Origin: Ischnura elegans
Lineage: Eukaryota; Arthropoda; Insecta; Odonata; Coenagrionidae
Assembly: GCF_921293095.1 (NCBI RefSeq)
Contig: NC_060251.1
Span: 93,358,566 to 93,422,565 of the forward strand
DNA: 64,000 nucleotides
Direction of reading: 5' to 3'
Part shown: positions 53,588-63,877 of the stretch, in pieces
Numbering within the stretch: the first letter of the stretch is position 1
Layout of the letters: the number at the start of each line of letters is the position of its first letter
Position numbers and translations under genes: made by a program
Notes under the pieces: model-generated
Told to the model about the DNA's origin: nothing
What the model saw: only the letters and a program-made list of their open reading frames with translations
The model's database searches: none

Positions 53588-53888
53588 TAGGGGCGCAGCT
53601 AGGAATTAAGGCTAGGGGGGGTTTAGGTGCAACTAATACCGTGGTGTGTAGGGGTATAGAATACCCAACAGGATAAGCGGTATGTGCGAGATTAATTAAT
53701 TGTGGAATTATAACATAAATGGTTCAAAATGGTGAGTTTTACGGCTTTCTGAGGGATATTTTATTAATTCTTATACTATTCTATAAGTATTATCAATCCA
53801 ATTAAGCAAAATGGATTAAACTTAAAAATTTCTCCAAGCTCTGGGGGGGGGGGTTTCATCCCCCAAAACCCCCGTCGCTGCGCCACTG
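53588..53888. mobile_element. hAT-type MITE, 301 bp, perfect 8-bp TSD
   Basis: A perfect duplication, GCGGCAAC, stands at 53580-53587 and 53889-53896. Ends TAGGGGCGCAGC and (inverted) CAGTGGCGCAGC agree at 10 of 12 positions, followed by G-rich tracts. An 8-bp TSD and YAGNGGCGCAG termini identify a hAT-type non-autonomous element. The perfect TSD suggests a young insertion. Confidence 0.88.
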
Positions 53889-53896
53889 GCGGCAAC

Positions 53897-54439
53897 GGTC
53901 TGCGTCAAAGTCGAAATTTAATTCCAAAATTAGTCTACCCATAGAAACTATAAACAACTAATTGAATGAAAACCTTGAAAAAAGAACATAAAACTTCAAA
54001 AACGTTGGTCTTGAACGTTTTTCATTGTTATAACAAATATGAGATTTATAATAATCCATGATACTGTATCAAAAAAACAAAATAGTAAAAAGCAATCCTT
54101 CCTTCCTCATGCACTCTAACCCTAATTAGCCCCGTGTTTCCTCACCCATTTCACCCTCCCTGCCTCCATCAGCTGGTTGAAGACCATCAAAACAGGGAAA
54201 CCCACCTTCCCCCTCCATCCCTCTCAACTCACCACACTCTTTACCGACTGATAGATGCTCTTACTGAGGCACCGGGCTTGTAATTTACGGAGATGCATGC
54301 GTGATCGATGCACCTGACCATGTAACAACGTTAAGAAACCCGGGTCGTGCTTTTTCAAACACAGGCTATTTCAAAGAGATTATGCGTATTACGAAGTATT
54401 ATTTTGTCAAAACTATCGATCGCTGCGCCTCGGTTTTTT
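53897..54439. other. Low-complexity AT-rich DNA, nothing recognised
   Basis: No domain or repeat was recognised. A pyrimidine-rich stretch lies at 54130-54240. Confidence 0.35.
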
Positions 54440-55014
54440 CCGAGGCTGCAAGAAGACTTGAAACTTTACTAAACACGCATGAAACTTTACTCCCTGTAAC
54501 TACGCTAAATTAATCGAAACTCCGCTGCTCGTAGTGAAGTTTCGATCCCAAAAGTTGAGTGGGAGGGATAAGAGGGAATAGTTTCGACCCATTACGTTTG
54601 ACATACGTGTAGAGCGGTTAAAACATTGAGCATAAAAATCGAATGGCCGGTTTGCAATCACCCCTCTCCTGTTAGCGGTAAAAATTATGAGTGTCTCATG
54701 CATTCAATGGCGGTAGGCCGAACCTTTACTTCATTCAACCATTCTTCGTACTCGGTGCGTAGGTCGAAACTAAACTGTTCGAAGGTGAAGCACGTGGTCC
54801 TTCCGGTGTAAAACATCATCTGCGTTTCGTTTCACCCCAGAGTTTTACTTTAGTTTCGACCCGAAATACTTTTAACTCCGATTTCGTTTCGACCCTGAGT
54901 TTAGCTCCCCGGGTTTAATTTCATGTCATTTCGTTTCTACGTTTCGCTCCCGGAAACGAAACTATTGAAATATCACTGGATTTGACTTTCGTTTAGTTTC
55001 CCTTGCCATCCCTG
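54440..55014. mobile_element. hAT-type MITE of the CAGGGATGG family, lone diverged copy
   Basis: The right end (inverted) is CAGGGATGGCAAGGGAAAC. The interior has the same order as copies A-C: GTCGAAACTAAACTGTTCG, GGCGGTAGGCCGAACC and AAAAATCGAATGG. The left end is not identifiable. It is not accompanied by the exon-like block, so the MITE family moves independently of the composite repeat. Confidence 0.65.
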
Positions 55015-55028
55015 ACTCTTACACAGAC

Positions 55029-55200
55029 TAACAATAATCCAGTACAAGGCATTAAGGACAATCGCCGGCACCCTCTGGTTCGTTTTCAACAAGTACATAC
55101 ACGATAACCTCAAACAAAACCGCCTACTCAATATCTGAACGAAATAGCCAACTCACTCGAACAATCTCTACACGGAACACAAAACACACCATTACAACCA
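55029..55200 (+). pseudogene. Jockey-like RT C-terminal fragment
   Basis: One frame reads QYKALRTIAGTLWFVFNKYI and HDNLKQNRLLNI, the region in Jockey-type LINEs normally given as QxxxLRxIxxAPWYVxNxxI. HxDL follows. The fragment has stops and no neighbouring polymerase. Confidence 0.6.
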
Positions 55201-55439
55201 CTTTCGAATTACGATGAAAACCCATACTTCAATTGCAATAGATCGACAGGAAAAATAGCGCATCGACACAACGCAACAACGCTAAGAATAGCCGAATATC
55301 GGAACTTATTATCGTCATAATACAAGAACCTCGCCACGCTAGGATTACATGTAACAGCTGAACATCGCGAAATATTACTGGATGCATAGTTACCAAAATA
55401 TCGTAGCGTTGAAATGTGTCTAAATTGTCGTGCCATGCT

Positions 55440-55570
55440 CATTGATACATGGGCGTCGCCGCCATAGGACATGGGGGACGCGTCCCCCCCAATATTTAAA
55501 ATTTTCCGGGGAAGGACCCCCGGACCCTCCGTCCTGTCCCGGGGGGGGGGGTGCCCCGGACCCCCCTTTT
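55440..55570. repeat. G/C-rich MITE-like end with long G run
   Basis: GGGCGTCGCCGCCATAGG, GGGGGACGCGTCCCCCCC and CCCGGGGGGGGGGTGCCCC sit together. The stretch resembles one end of the G-rich elements at 52.77 and 53.6 kb. The 139-codon frame 55209-55628 on the minus strand spans it but has no recognisable content. Confidence 0.4.
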
Positions 55571-55844
55571 GTCCCCACCAAATTGTTGATGCTGACGACG
55601 CCAATGCATTGACACGTAAGTTTCCCACGTCATGTGATAAATATGATAGGTTTATGTGATTACCGAAGAGGGTGGTAGCTATTCGCCCTCTAATTTTTTT
55701 TTCTTACTCTAAGTGCATGTGACGTATATAGAGACGCATGTTTGTATACCTATTCATCGCCTCGTTAAGAGACATCCTTATACGGAAACATTCTCCCTTT
55801 CTTATGATTGAAGCCACACCTATGGAATAACGTCACCGATTGAC

Positions 55845-55856
55845 TGCGCATGCGCA
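55845..55856. promoter_or_regulatory. Palindromic NRF1-type site in a possible promoter
   Basis: TGCGCATGCGCA is a perfect NRF1 (Ewg-type) consensus. ATCCGCCATAT (YY1/Pho-like on the minus strand) lies 35 bases downstream. Both motifs are frequent in metazoan housekeeping promoters, but single matches also occur by chance. Confidence 0.3.
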
Positions 55857-56359
55857 TAATACGTAGGCGCCAATAATCATCTGAGATTATCCGCCATATC
55901 TTATCGTTAAGCCTGCCGGCCATGCCGCGAGCCAATAGATCTTAGTCTACCCATTCCGCTCAGAATGAGAGGTTACGAAATGAATTCGTCAGGTTGCCGT
56001 CTCGAAAAAGAAGACATTACTCATTAGATGACCCGATTTTTCTGTACCAGGTGGACTTGGATTAGCGAGTAGAATCGTTCATCTTGCGTGCCATCGCAAA
56101 CATTGCACTAACATTTTCGATTTTCCGAGTTTGAAAAGCCGACTCATTTTCCAGAACACCTTATTGGCGCCTTCCTTGTGCTAGTCGGCAAAAACTACAC
56201 TCAGGTTAATACTCATTATTGACGTGTTTTTAACTCAAAAGAAGAGTGGTGGAACTAGTCGCATTCGAAGATCTGCACCCTAACCCAACACACTGAGACT
56301 TGTCTATCGGTTTATTTTTCCGTGGATTTTTTACGACTCCGAACATTCGCCCACAGTTT

Positions 56360-56445
56360 TTCGTGTAGTGCCTTTTTAATTGACTTATTTTCTTGTTACG
56401 GTGATCTATACCCGCATTCCGGAAGCTGTACCAATAAAATCAAAG
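56360..56445 (+). other. Possible first exon with consensus donor
   Basis: ATCAAAG|gtaagt at about 56445 is an excellent donor. It lies about 590 bases downstream of the NRF1-type motif. The frame before it is open (TYFLVTVIYTRIPEAVPIKS), but the region has no known domain and no acceptor partner is known. Confidence 0.2.
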
Positions 56446-56669
56446 GTAAGTGTTGAAAGACCTATTTATTTTTATTCTATAATGAATGCTGTGTACATGA
56501 CTGTATATGATAGGGAAATTGATGTCGAGATGACAACTGTAACTGCAATTACTCACTTCGTTCATTGATCACTTTTGACTGATTTACGAATTTGATGATG
56601 ACGATGATGATTATGAAGACTGTGACTCACTCCACAGCAAATTATATTGAGCGTAGTTTTGGGATCCTC

Positions 56670-56890
56670 ATCTCAATAGTAATAATAATAACAATACTAA
56701 TAATAAATGGACTTTATTGGGCGAGATTGGAACTAGAAAGGGAGATTTATTTCCTATTACCTCCCTCAAAGGGAGATCAAACAGTTGAAAAAAGTTCAGC
56801 GCTGAGCTGTAAGATTTGTTTTTTTTTAGACATTTTAAAAGGAAGGCAACTGTTATATAAATTTGAAACGTTTTGGGCTGGAGATTATTA
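56670..56890 (-). mobile_element. Probable LINE 3' end with ATT-type tail
   Basis: AATAATAATAACAATACTAA followed by TAATAAATGGACTTTATTGG looks like a minus-strand retroelement end: an AATAAAGTCCATTTATTATT-type block with a trinucleotide tail, as in the LINE at 59.35 kb. No coding remnant was identified. Confidence 0.4.
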
Positions 56891-57750
56891 GAGTAAAGGA
56901 GGAGAGGAGCACTAATTAAGGGTATTTATGAAGCATGCATTGTCGTGGTCCTGTGTAGAGGGACCTTTCAAACAGGTCCAATGGACCTAGTTATTTGGCG
57001 AGGAAGGATCATGATTTTAACTTAGAGCCTCCGAGGTAGCTCTCAAATGCAATAAAATTTTCCCTCTCATATCTGGGTATAGTTATATTTTACCATCGGA
57101 ATGGGCGCGGTTGAAGCCTGGGGTAAATAATATAGGTATACCAATTATCCCGGCTAATCACAGCTCAATCGTCTATGAGATTGAGCGTCGTCAATAGGGG
57201 CTTTCTCTTTTCTCTATAGCAGGTTTTATCGACAATGCTACGTCGCTTATCGAAAATCTTAACTAATTGCAACTGATTTTATCGATGTTCACTTAACAAT
57301 CTTTTTCTCGGTAGCACTAACGGAAAATCTCGGTAGCCTATCCAGGTGATTGAGAGCCGTCTTCCAGCCATAAAGTTTATCGGTTTCGGTTGCTCAGCAC
57401 GTGGTGAAGTTTTGATTCTGCAACAACTAAGCGATAAAGGTATTTCTACACTGCAAATTATATGCAAACTTTTGCAAAGAAGTTGCAAAGCATTAAAAAG
57501 TGCATTTAGTAATTCATTGTTATAAAAAAGACAACAAAAATATAGTTTTTGCGAGGGAGCAAGCATGTTGTTTTGGAGTAGACTTAAGGAAGCTATTTAT
57601 CTTGTGAAAATTGGCATGGAGATAATATTTATGCATTCAAATTTTGGTGCTTCGATTATTTTTGCTGTCGGTAGTTTCTTTTGGCTCGATTGATAACTCC
57701 TCTCTTTTTAGGTACAGCACTAATCATTCTTGAGGAAAGATCGAATGTAA

Positions 57751-57963
57751 TTGATCGTCGCGTGCAGGAAAGACGACTTAGAGATACTCAGAATCCTTAT
57801 TCGTTCCGGATTTTCAATTCATAAGAGGCTTTCGAATCAGCCTCGATTTTGCCCTAGCACCGACAGATTCTTTGACGTCTTTTTTGGCACGCCAAAGGCA
57901 AAGTTCCCGAAAAATAATCACAGTTCCCCTCTTTTACTCAGAACCCATAAGAGGTCCATTTAA
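57751..57963 (+). other. Short frame with an ankyrin-like helix pair (doubtful)
   Basis: The frame reads VACRKDDLEILRILIRSGFS, which fits the second half of an ankyrin repeat (xxxDxEILxILxxxG), and then IHKRLSNQPRF with no further repeat. A stop lies directly before the frame. AG acceptors at 57709 and 57769 are possible. It could be a decayed exon or chance; nothing around it supports a gene. Confidence 0.15.
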
Positions 57964-58980
57964 GTTCAACTGATTCAGGCGCGATTCAGCGGGAGTTCGA
58001 CATGTTGAAATCTTACCATATCAGGCATATAAAACTCGAAATATGCAATTTAGGCTAGGAAGATGAGTATAATTTCCGTAGAGGAAATATTCAATGAAAT
58101 TCGGTTTGAGCCCTCTTGAAGGTCAGTTAACAAAGGAATCTTTGCAAATGCGTATTCATATCATAGCAATCTTTATCTGCTTATTTATTTGGAATTAAAA
58201 CGTACACTATGCAGCAAGACTGGACCTTCAGCACCAAAATTTGCTCCATTTTTACATCCGCACGAGAAATATGCTGAGGCGGGAAGGTACTCTAATGTTA
58301 AACAAGAAAACAATATCAGGACTTATAATATGGGAGGTAATGGCATTGTAAATGAATTGTATGTCTGATTGAAGTCAGAGACGGAAGAGACTAGGGAGTG
58401 ATAAAGAGGAAAAAAACTGCATTAATTAGGTGCCTCGCGGAGATTTGGATTTCTGTATTTTACAATTTTTGCAAAGAAATTTGTAACCCTATTAAGGGTG
58501 CCAAGGTTAGTGGGAGCAGATAGTGACCAAATTTGGGAGCAATAGATGATCAGCGGAAGAACTATCGATTAGAAATAGGATTCGAGTGCCTTTTTACTCA
58601 TGATATCTTTGAGCCAATAGAGTAGCCCATGAGATAAGAGTGGTATTAGTTTTTGATTAAATCGCATGAATGTGTTCCAATCCTTAGATTGTTATACTGT
58701 AGCGCTCCATTCAGTAAGTCCTCAGAAAAATAGTGCAGGTCCCGCGAGACATCTCTTCCATTAAAATCCCATTTACAACGAAGTTTGATCGTTCTCCACG
58801 GCCATCGCCAAAGATGGATTTTACAATATTTACATGAATTCATATAACAGGTTATTTGACTAATGTGCGAATCATTGAAAGCATTTGACTGATAATCGCC
58901 CACGACAAAAACTCAAATCATCATCATTTAGGGCCAAATTCGGACATATTTGCGAAGGACACATTGCGAAGACAAACATG
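57964..58980. other. AT-rich DNA, nothing recognised
   Basis: The only frames are short; no repeat shared with other parts of the window was seen. Confidence 0.35.
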
Positions 58981-58984
58981 ACAG

Positions 58985-59340
58985 CACCCTGTAAAATCTA
59001 AAAATATGAAGGAAAATGTCTGTTTGTCTTTCCGCTATGCATTCCCATACGGCTACACGGATTGCAACCAAATTTGGTACGTAGATGTATCTCATGCTCC
59101 CTAAGCCCTTAGTGCTACTTCTGGTTGTATTTAACGCGTCCTTTGCGTCGTTTTCTCAGTACCGTTTTTTTCGTCAAATCATACAACTTCTGTGATTGGA
59201 CATCCTGCCGGGTAGGCACACCTCTTTACTCGCTCAAAGGGAGAACATTAGGTACTCATAAGATTCTGCACTTAACTATTAATCCTCTCGGTGCAAAAAT
59301 TTTTGCTGGGGTATGCGTTCACACGACGTTTTTGACATAC
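58985..59340. repeat. Unclassified repeat-like block next to a LINE tail
   Basis: GTCTGTTTGTCTTTCCGCTA and ATTGCAACCAAATTTGGTAC resemble a type of sequence often found in dispersed repeats of invertebrates, judged from memory. It abuts the 3' tail of the LINE at 59345. The borders are not visible. Confidence 0.3.
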
Positions 59341-59783
59341 GCATTTAATAATAATAATAAACTTATTTATTGTTCTAGGAGTGAACTCCTTTGGAGCATA
59401 GAAATTATTGAAGTGATGCGCAGGGCAATTAATATGGTAAAAAACCAACCTGAAAACAAATAAAGGAAGTGGTCATATGCATTGCTACCAATAGACGTAT
59501 GCAATGTTATCATTTAACAATGAACTGGAAAAGAACTTAATTTCTTTTTCTGACAGAAAAACGAACATTAAACATACCAATAAACAAATAACACAACTTT
59601 TAAAAAGGAAATTTTGCTTATCAAATGAAAAAAGAACTGAATTACTACTTCTCACACAACAATGGACATTAGTCACATCAATGCGTAGATAGATAAAAAA
59701 TTACATGATCAGTATTCATGGGTCGCCAGAAAGTAAGTGGGTGACAATCCTTTCCTTATATATTTCCTGTGATGCACTGTCTT

Positions 59784-60108
59784 TTACCTGTTTCGGCAAA
59801 TCGTTCTACAGCTTTGAGGCAACAACAGTAAATGATTTCTGAACTGTAGTTGTACGGAACTGTGGGGTATACAAAAAACAGGGGTCTTGTCTTGTAACAA
59901 CATTAGTGTGTTTACAACTAGGGAAAAAAGATCCTTTAAATACAGAGGGCTACCATATTTGAAGAGATTGAACATAAAGCAAGCCATATTATATTTTCTC
60001 CTTGATTTAAGATCAAACCGGGACAGCGTTTTGAAATAAGGGGTAATGTGTTCATCTCGCCGTAAATTAAAGATGAACCTCACGCAGGAGTTCAGCAGAC
60101 GCTGTCGC
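59784..60108 (-). pseudogene. Jockey/CR1-like RT fragment, C-terminal part
   Basis: After the MITE the reading continues KRQRLLNSCVRFIFNLRRDE, HITPYFKTLSRFDLKSRRKY, YLKDLF and FCIPHS. QFRNHLLLLPQS and an end near CRNR follow. The order matches the C-terminal domain of Jockey/CR1-type LINEs. Confidence 0.85.
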
Positions 60109-60112
60109 TTAA

Positions 60113-60534
60113 CCCGTTAACGCCTAGCGGTACCATATGGTACCAACTGGTAGTGCAATACTAAGCGAACTTTTTTTGTTATTTGTTGTAATTTTTTCGG
60201 GATTTTGAGAGTTTTAAACTAATAAGCATATTTATATACGTTTTACAGAAAAGTTTGCTTTTTTAAGCAAGAATTGACATTTTTGAGTAATTTTGATAAT
60301 TAATTGTGCAAAATAGAATTTTTTAAACGTTTCCGGCATTAAAATGTGAAATTACTAACGCCTATTTAATTTCGATTTTTGACCCCTTAAGGGCGTAGCG
60401 GTACGCATTGTACCAGGCTGTATCTTCAAGACTGTTAGTGCTAAAAGTATTAAATTTGCATCTAATCAATCAGATTTTAAAATTGAATATTACGAAAAAG
60501 TTGGGATGAAATTTTTAATTCAGGCGCTACCGGG
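60113..60534. mobile_element. piggyBac-type MITE, 422 bp, TTAA target
   Basis: TTAA flanks both ends (60109-60112 and 60535-60538), and the termini are CCCGTTAACGCC and (inverted) CCCGGTAGCGCC. TTAA duplication with CCC-starting termini is the piggyBac signature. GCGGTACCATATGGTACC and a GCGGTACGCATTGTACC relative form internal hairpins. Taking the element and one TTAA out joins the two LINE pieces in frame, so the insertion is precise. No transposase. Confidence 0.92.
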
Positions 60535-60538
60535 TTAA

Positions 60539-60875
60539 TATTCAACTCCTTAGTTAAGTCATTGTACACAAGACTACAGTAACCTAAGTGAGGGAGAATG
60601 AGTTCGGTAACTAGTTTCTTTTTTAGCTGAAGTGGCATTAGATTTCTATGGGTTTTTAATTGATGTAGAATTGCATTTATTTTGTTGGATATCCTCATCG
60701 TGTGTTCTTTCCAGGAAAGATTCATGGTTAATGTCAGCCCCAAAATTTTCACACTGTTACAGAACGGCATGCTTACTTCCTCGACAATTATCATTGGCAG
60801 TTCTGTGAACTTTAAATTCGATACTATCTTGCTGTTGCCAATGATAATGCATTTAGTTTTAATGGACACGGACAT
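60539..60875 (-). pseudogene. Jockey/CR1-like RT fragment, upstream part
   Basis: The residues include IKTKCIIIGNSK, PMIIVEEVSMPFCNSVKILG, LTMNLSWKEHTMRISNKINA and LQLKKKLVTELILPHLGYCS, then LVYNDLTKELNI. This is the post-motif-C region (LGVxLDxxLxWxxH and LPHxxYCxxVY blocks) typical of these LINEs. Residues after LNI come from the inserted MITE. Confidence 0.85.
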
Positions 60876-60893
60876 TTACGGACACTGTAAAAT

Positions 60894-61054
60894 CCTCTCG
60901 CCTAGCCGACAAAGAAATTTCAAGTTTCGTCCGATACATTCAGTGTTCCATTTTTTATTGTTAATAAAGATTAAATAAACAAATTCATATCCTTGACACA
61001 TCATGGCAACGGAAATAAACAAGTTCAATTTCACGATTTTAAGTTGATTTTTCA
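60894..61054 (-). repeat. Possible 3' LTR of the BEL/Pao element
   Basis: In the minus sense a purine-rich run, AGTGGGAGGA, is followed at 61054 by TGAAAAATCAAC; sequence ends TTTACA near 60894, with AATAAAAAATGG inside. TG..CA borders after a purine tract fit an LTR, but 160 bp would be short and the partner LTR lies outside the window. Confidence 0.3.
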
Positions 61055-61138
61055 TCCTCCCACTAATTCCTAACCTTATTTACAATTTGTTAGGAATTAT
61101 ATCCAAAAAAAGAATAGCTTGATGAATTAAATATTTGT

Positions 61139-61630
61139 TTAAGAATATGTGATGATTCCTCCAAACCAGGAAGAGTAGCGACTCAACTTTTTCACTTTTC
61201 TTCCACCACGTGTAATGATGAACTCCTCTTTGTTCTCAGCCTTCTTGACAGGCTTTTCCATTGAAGTCGACGAGGTTTCTTCTAATATAGGTGTTGTCGT
61301 CGACATTGCTGCACCTTCTTGTTGAGAAATCTCCAGCGGGTACTGACGTTGTAAGGGACGATTGATGTAGATAATCCCCTTACCGCTATAAATCTTGATT
61401 TTTGCAGACCTCACGATCCCATCTTTTTCACTGTAGAGCTCCTCAATTTTCCCAAGGGGCCACTCGAACCTCTTCTTGTTGTCACATCCAACGAGTACCA
61501 CATCTCCCACTGCAGTGGGTCGAATGTTGACTTTCTTCTTCTTCTGGATGAGAAGGGACAGGTACTCTTTTCGAAAACGATGCTTCAGCTGGGTTTGAAG
61601 ATTCTGCATTTTTCGGTAGCCCTTTGGCAA
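61139..61630 (-). pseudogene. BEL/Pao C-terminal domain (DUF5641-like)
   Basis: The 163 residues start KGYRKMQNLQTQLKHRFRKE and YLSLLIQKKKK, then VGDVVLVGCDNKKRFEWPLG and KIEELY. KDGIVRSAKIKIYSGKG, INRPLQRQYPLE and a Ser/Thr/Glu-rich tail ending RGGRKVKKLSRYSSWFGG follow. The WPLGKI..LY.GKDG.VR and RPLQ.LYPLE blocks define the domain found after the integrase in BEL/Pao proteins. A frame change near 61628 separates it from the integrase. Confidence 0.88.
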
Positions 61631-61817
61631 AATTTCCTTCAGGGAAACCTCCAGGCATTGTACGTCTTAAAAACATGGATGGAGAGAGAGACACAAGATC
61701 ATTTCCATCTTCGGTAATGGTTGTAAGTGGACGGTCATTGATGGTGGCAGCCACGCTTGCGATACAGGTGCGTAACTCATCAAATGACAACTTGCTCTTG
61801 CCGATCATCCTCTTCAT
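61482..61817 (-). pseudogene. BEL/Pao integrase C-terminal segment
   Basis: The segment reads MKRMIGKSKLSFDELRTCIA, then INDRPLTTITEDGNDLVSLS and PSMFLRR. These are the post-catalytic blocks (E-N-RPLT-S-D-PLTPxHFL pattern) of BEL/Pao integrases. It is separated from the core by a TGA at 61839-61841 and leaves frame near 61628. Confidence 0.85.
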
Positions 61818-61841
61818 GAGGCCCTTGACACTCCTTATGAG

Positions 61842-62561
61842 TCATTCCCAGAATCCACCCCACCATGGTGCTGCTTCACAGTTTAGTATCCACTGCAATT
61901 TCTTGACTTGACTTATTTTTGCGATTTCTTCCCAATTCAGTTTGTTGAATATGTTCTTTGCACCAATGAAGTTAGTACCGTTGTCGCTGTAGACAGTATT
62001 CGGTCTTCCGTAGTTGGCCACGAAACGTTCCAGAGAGTTGAGAAATGTCTCAGTTGATAATCCCGTAATGACATCCAGTGATACACATCTATAGACCGCA
62101 CAAGTGTAGATCACGATCCAAACCTTCTGTCCATCTCGAATGATAAGTGGACCAGCCAGTTCTACTCCAGTGGTCTGAAATACTTCACTGTCTTGCACAC
62201 GAGCAACTGGGAGTGTTGCCGTCTCAACCTCAAACGCTTTTGCTTCGTGCCTCCTACAAGCCGAACATTGGTGAATGATTCTAGTGACAGTCTTCCTAGC
62301 ACTGGGTACCCAATATTTCTCCCTCAGTTTCCCCACAGTAGTCTGAATCCCTGCATGACAGTTGAAGAGGTGAATATCCCGAATAAGTCCTTCAACTAAT
62401 GGATGATGCTGTGGTAAGAGAATAGGGGAGATGAAATCAGTTGTATCTTCCCTGTGTACTAATTTTGACTTAATTCGCAACAATCCATCGGTCCCCATCA
62501 CCGTGACTAAGTTTTTAGGAACTCCTCCTTGACCATAGGCTTGACATTGAATCTCCTTCAA
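61842..62561 (-). pseudogene. BEL/Pao integrase zinc-binding and catalytic core
   Basis: The 239 residues show the H..H..C..C zinc region (FNCHAGIQTTVGKLREKYWV, IIHQCSACRRHEAKAFE). The catalytic core follows: VELAGPL, where the usual first Asp of VDYAGP is Glu, then YSDNGTNFIGA with the second Asp, then WWGGFWE with the Glu of the triad. A stop follows directly after FWE. With the first acidic residue changed and a premature stop, it is unlikely to be active. Confidence 0.9.
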
Positions 62562-62594
62562 TACTGTCTTCTCTGCCAGTCGAAGTTCCTTCGT

Positions 62595-63341
62595 TTATAT
62601 GATGGGTGAAGTAATCCTTGTCTTGTTACGACAATTGTAAGTGAAGCGATTGACCCATGACCAGACTGTTACATTCTTCTGATATGAGGAAAATATTGGA
62701 GCCGGAAATGGAATAGAGATCATTGATACGGTCGTTTTCTTCCGTTCCTTATGGATTTCATCCTCGTCCTGCTCTTTCACCCCCATCATCTGGAATGCTT
62801 TCCGGATGTCAGCGTAAATTCCAACCTTGTGAAGCCGAAACCGGAGAAGTAATGTTGGAATGAGCTCGATGAGATTAGGACCTTTGTATAAGCAGTCATT
62901 GAGAGAGGGAAGCCGTCCATTTCTACACGAAGCGTCGAACACCGGTCGAACTGGAGTAGTGAGGTTTTCCTTGAACACTGGTCGATGGGGAAGAAAGTGT
63001 CCGTTGTCACCATCATCCACAGTTTTTTTGAAGTTTTCTTTCTCCCAATCTTTGAAAATGCAGTCGTAGTTCTCCCACTTTCCTGTTTTCTTCAACTTCG
63101 CCGTAGCTGACCTCAATCGTTTCTCTGCTACTTGACGATTTGTAGGAAGTGTTGACTTGGGCTGCTTCCAAGGAAGGGCCACATTGTATCGCCCGTTCAT
63201 CTCTTCCTTCCGTACGGTCGCCTTGTAATAAGAAATCGCTTCGGCATCTTCCTCTGCTGCTTTCTTGACCGCCACGGGATCTGATATCCCAATTATTTCG
63301 AGATTCCATAAATCCGTGATGCTCGGATTGTTAGCCATCAT
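62595..63341 (-). pseudogene. BEL/Pao reverse transcriptase, start only, core deleted
   Basis: The N-terminal blocks are all present: LWNLEIIGISDP, RYNVALPWKQPK, KTVDDGDNGHFLPHRPVFKE, VRPVFDASCRNGRLPSLNDC and YKGPNLIELIPTLLLRFRLH. Motif A follows as IYADIRKAFQMM. After DEDEIH the sequence jumps to a region like that preceding the integrase (WVNRFTYNCRNK). The YVDD motif and the RNase H domain are lost. A frame change near 62595 follows. Confidence 0.88.
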
Positions 63342-63349
63342 GCTGCTGA

Positions 63350-63877
63350 CTATGTACAGGAAAAGTTACCACTAACGATCCTTGGTACATCAGGAACGGG
63401 TCCTCCCAACGTCCAACCAAAGATTGTTTCTCTTGCAGTTAATCCACAGCCCAGTTTGAACCAATTTCCGGTTAGAATGGAATCCCAATAGTCATTGCCG
63501 ATGAGTATTTGGATTTCTTCGTATCCCTCACCAACATCATTTACATGAATCCCCACATTAGCTAGATCGATGATCCACTGTCCATGGGGCACCTTGGGAA
63601 GATCTCCGCAGATATTCTCCCGTTGTAGTAGCTCGAAAGTTTTCTGTCTATTGTTTTGAAGAGACTCCAGTCGTATTTGAACCATCGGGTGCACAACTGG
63701 GGCCGTAACTTGATCTCCAAACAACACGTTCCTGAGCAATTCGCTTCCAATTATTTTTGCCTGAATTTGAGTTGCAGTAGAAGCCTTTATGTAGCTGCGT
63801 TGATTACCGGTGTCTCCCACGAGCCTGACTATAGACGAGCCTTTTTCTCCCACGACTCGAACTTGTATAGTGTTCAA
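63350..63877 (-). pseudogene. BEL/Pao aspartic protease-like domain (DUF1758-like)
   Basis: The 175 residues include VRLVGDTGNQRSYIKAS, where family members usually have D-S/T-G-S-Q-R-S-Y-I, so the catalytic D-T-G is kept. HGQWIIDLANVGIHVND, IQILIGNDYWDSILTG and TIFGWTLGGPVP follow, all standard blocks before the reverse transcriptase. A stop near 63347 and a frame change separate it from the next piece. Upstream the frame continues to a stop near 63977. Confidence 0.88.

Larger units (their letters stand above)
59345..60880 (-). mobile_element. Jockey/CR1-like LINE 3' half (minus strand)
   Basis: The sequence runs from the polymerase palm end at 60880 to a trinucleotide tail (AATAATAATAATAA on the plus strand) at 59346-59360. 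The coding part comprises 60539-60875 and 59784-60108, separated only by a piggyBac-type MITE. The 3' untranslated region is 59345-59783. The 5' part is missing; the fragment abuts the presumed LTR of the BEL/Pao element. Confidence 0.82.

Noticed and set aside
55209..55628. 139-codon minus-strand frame
   Set aside because: It spans a G-run and a MITE-like end; the product is low-complexity and no homologue is recognised. Probably chance.
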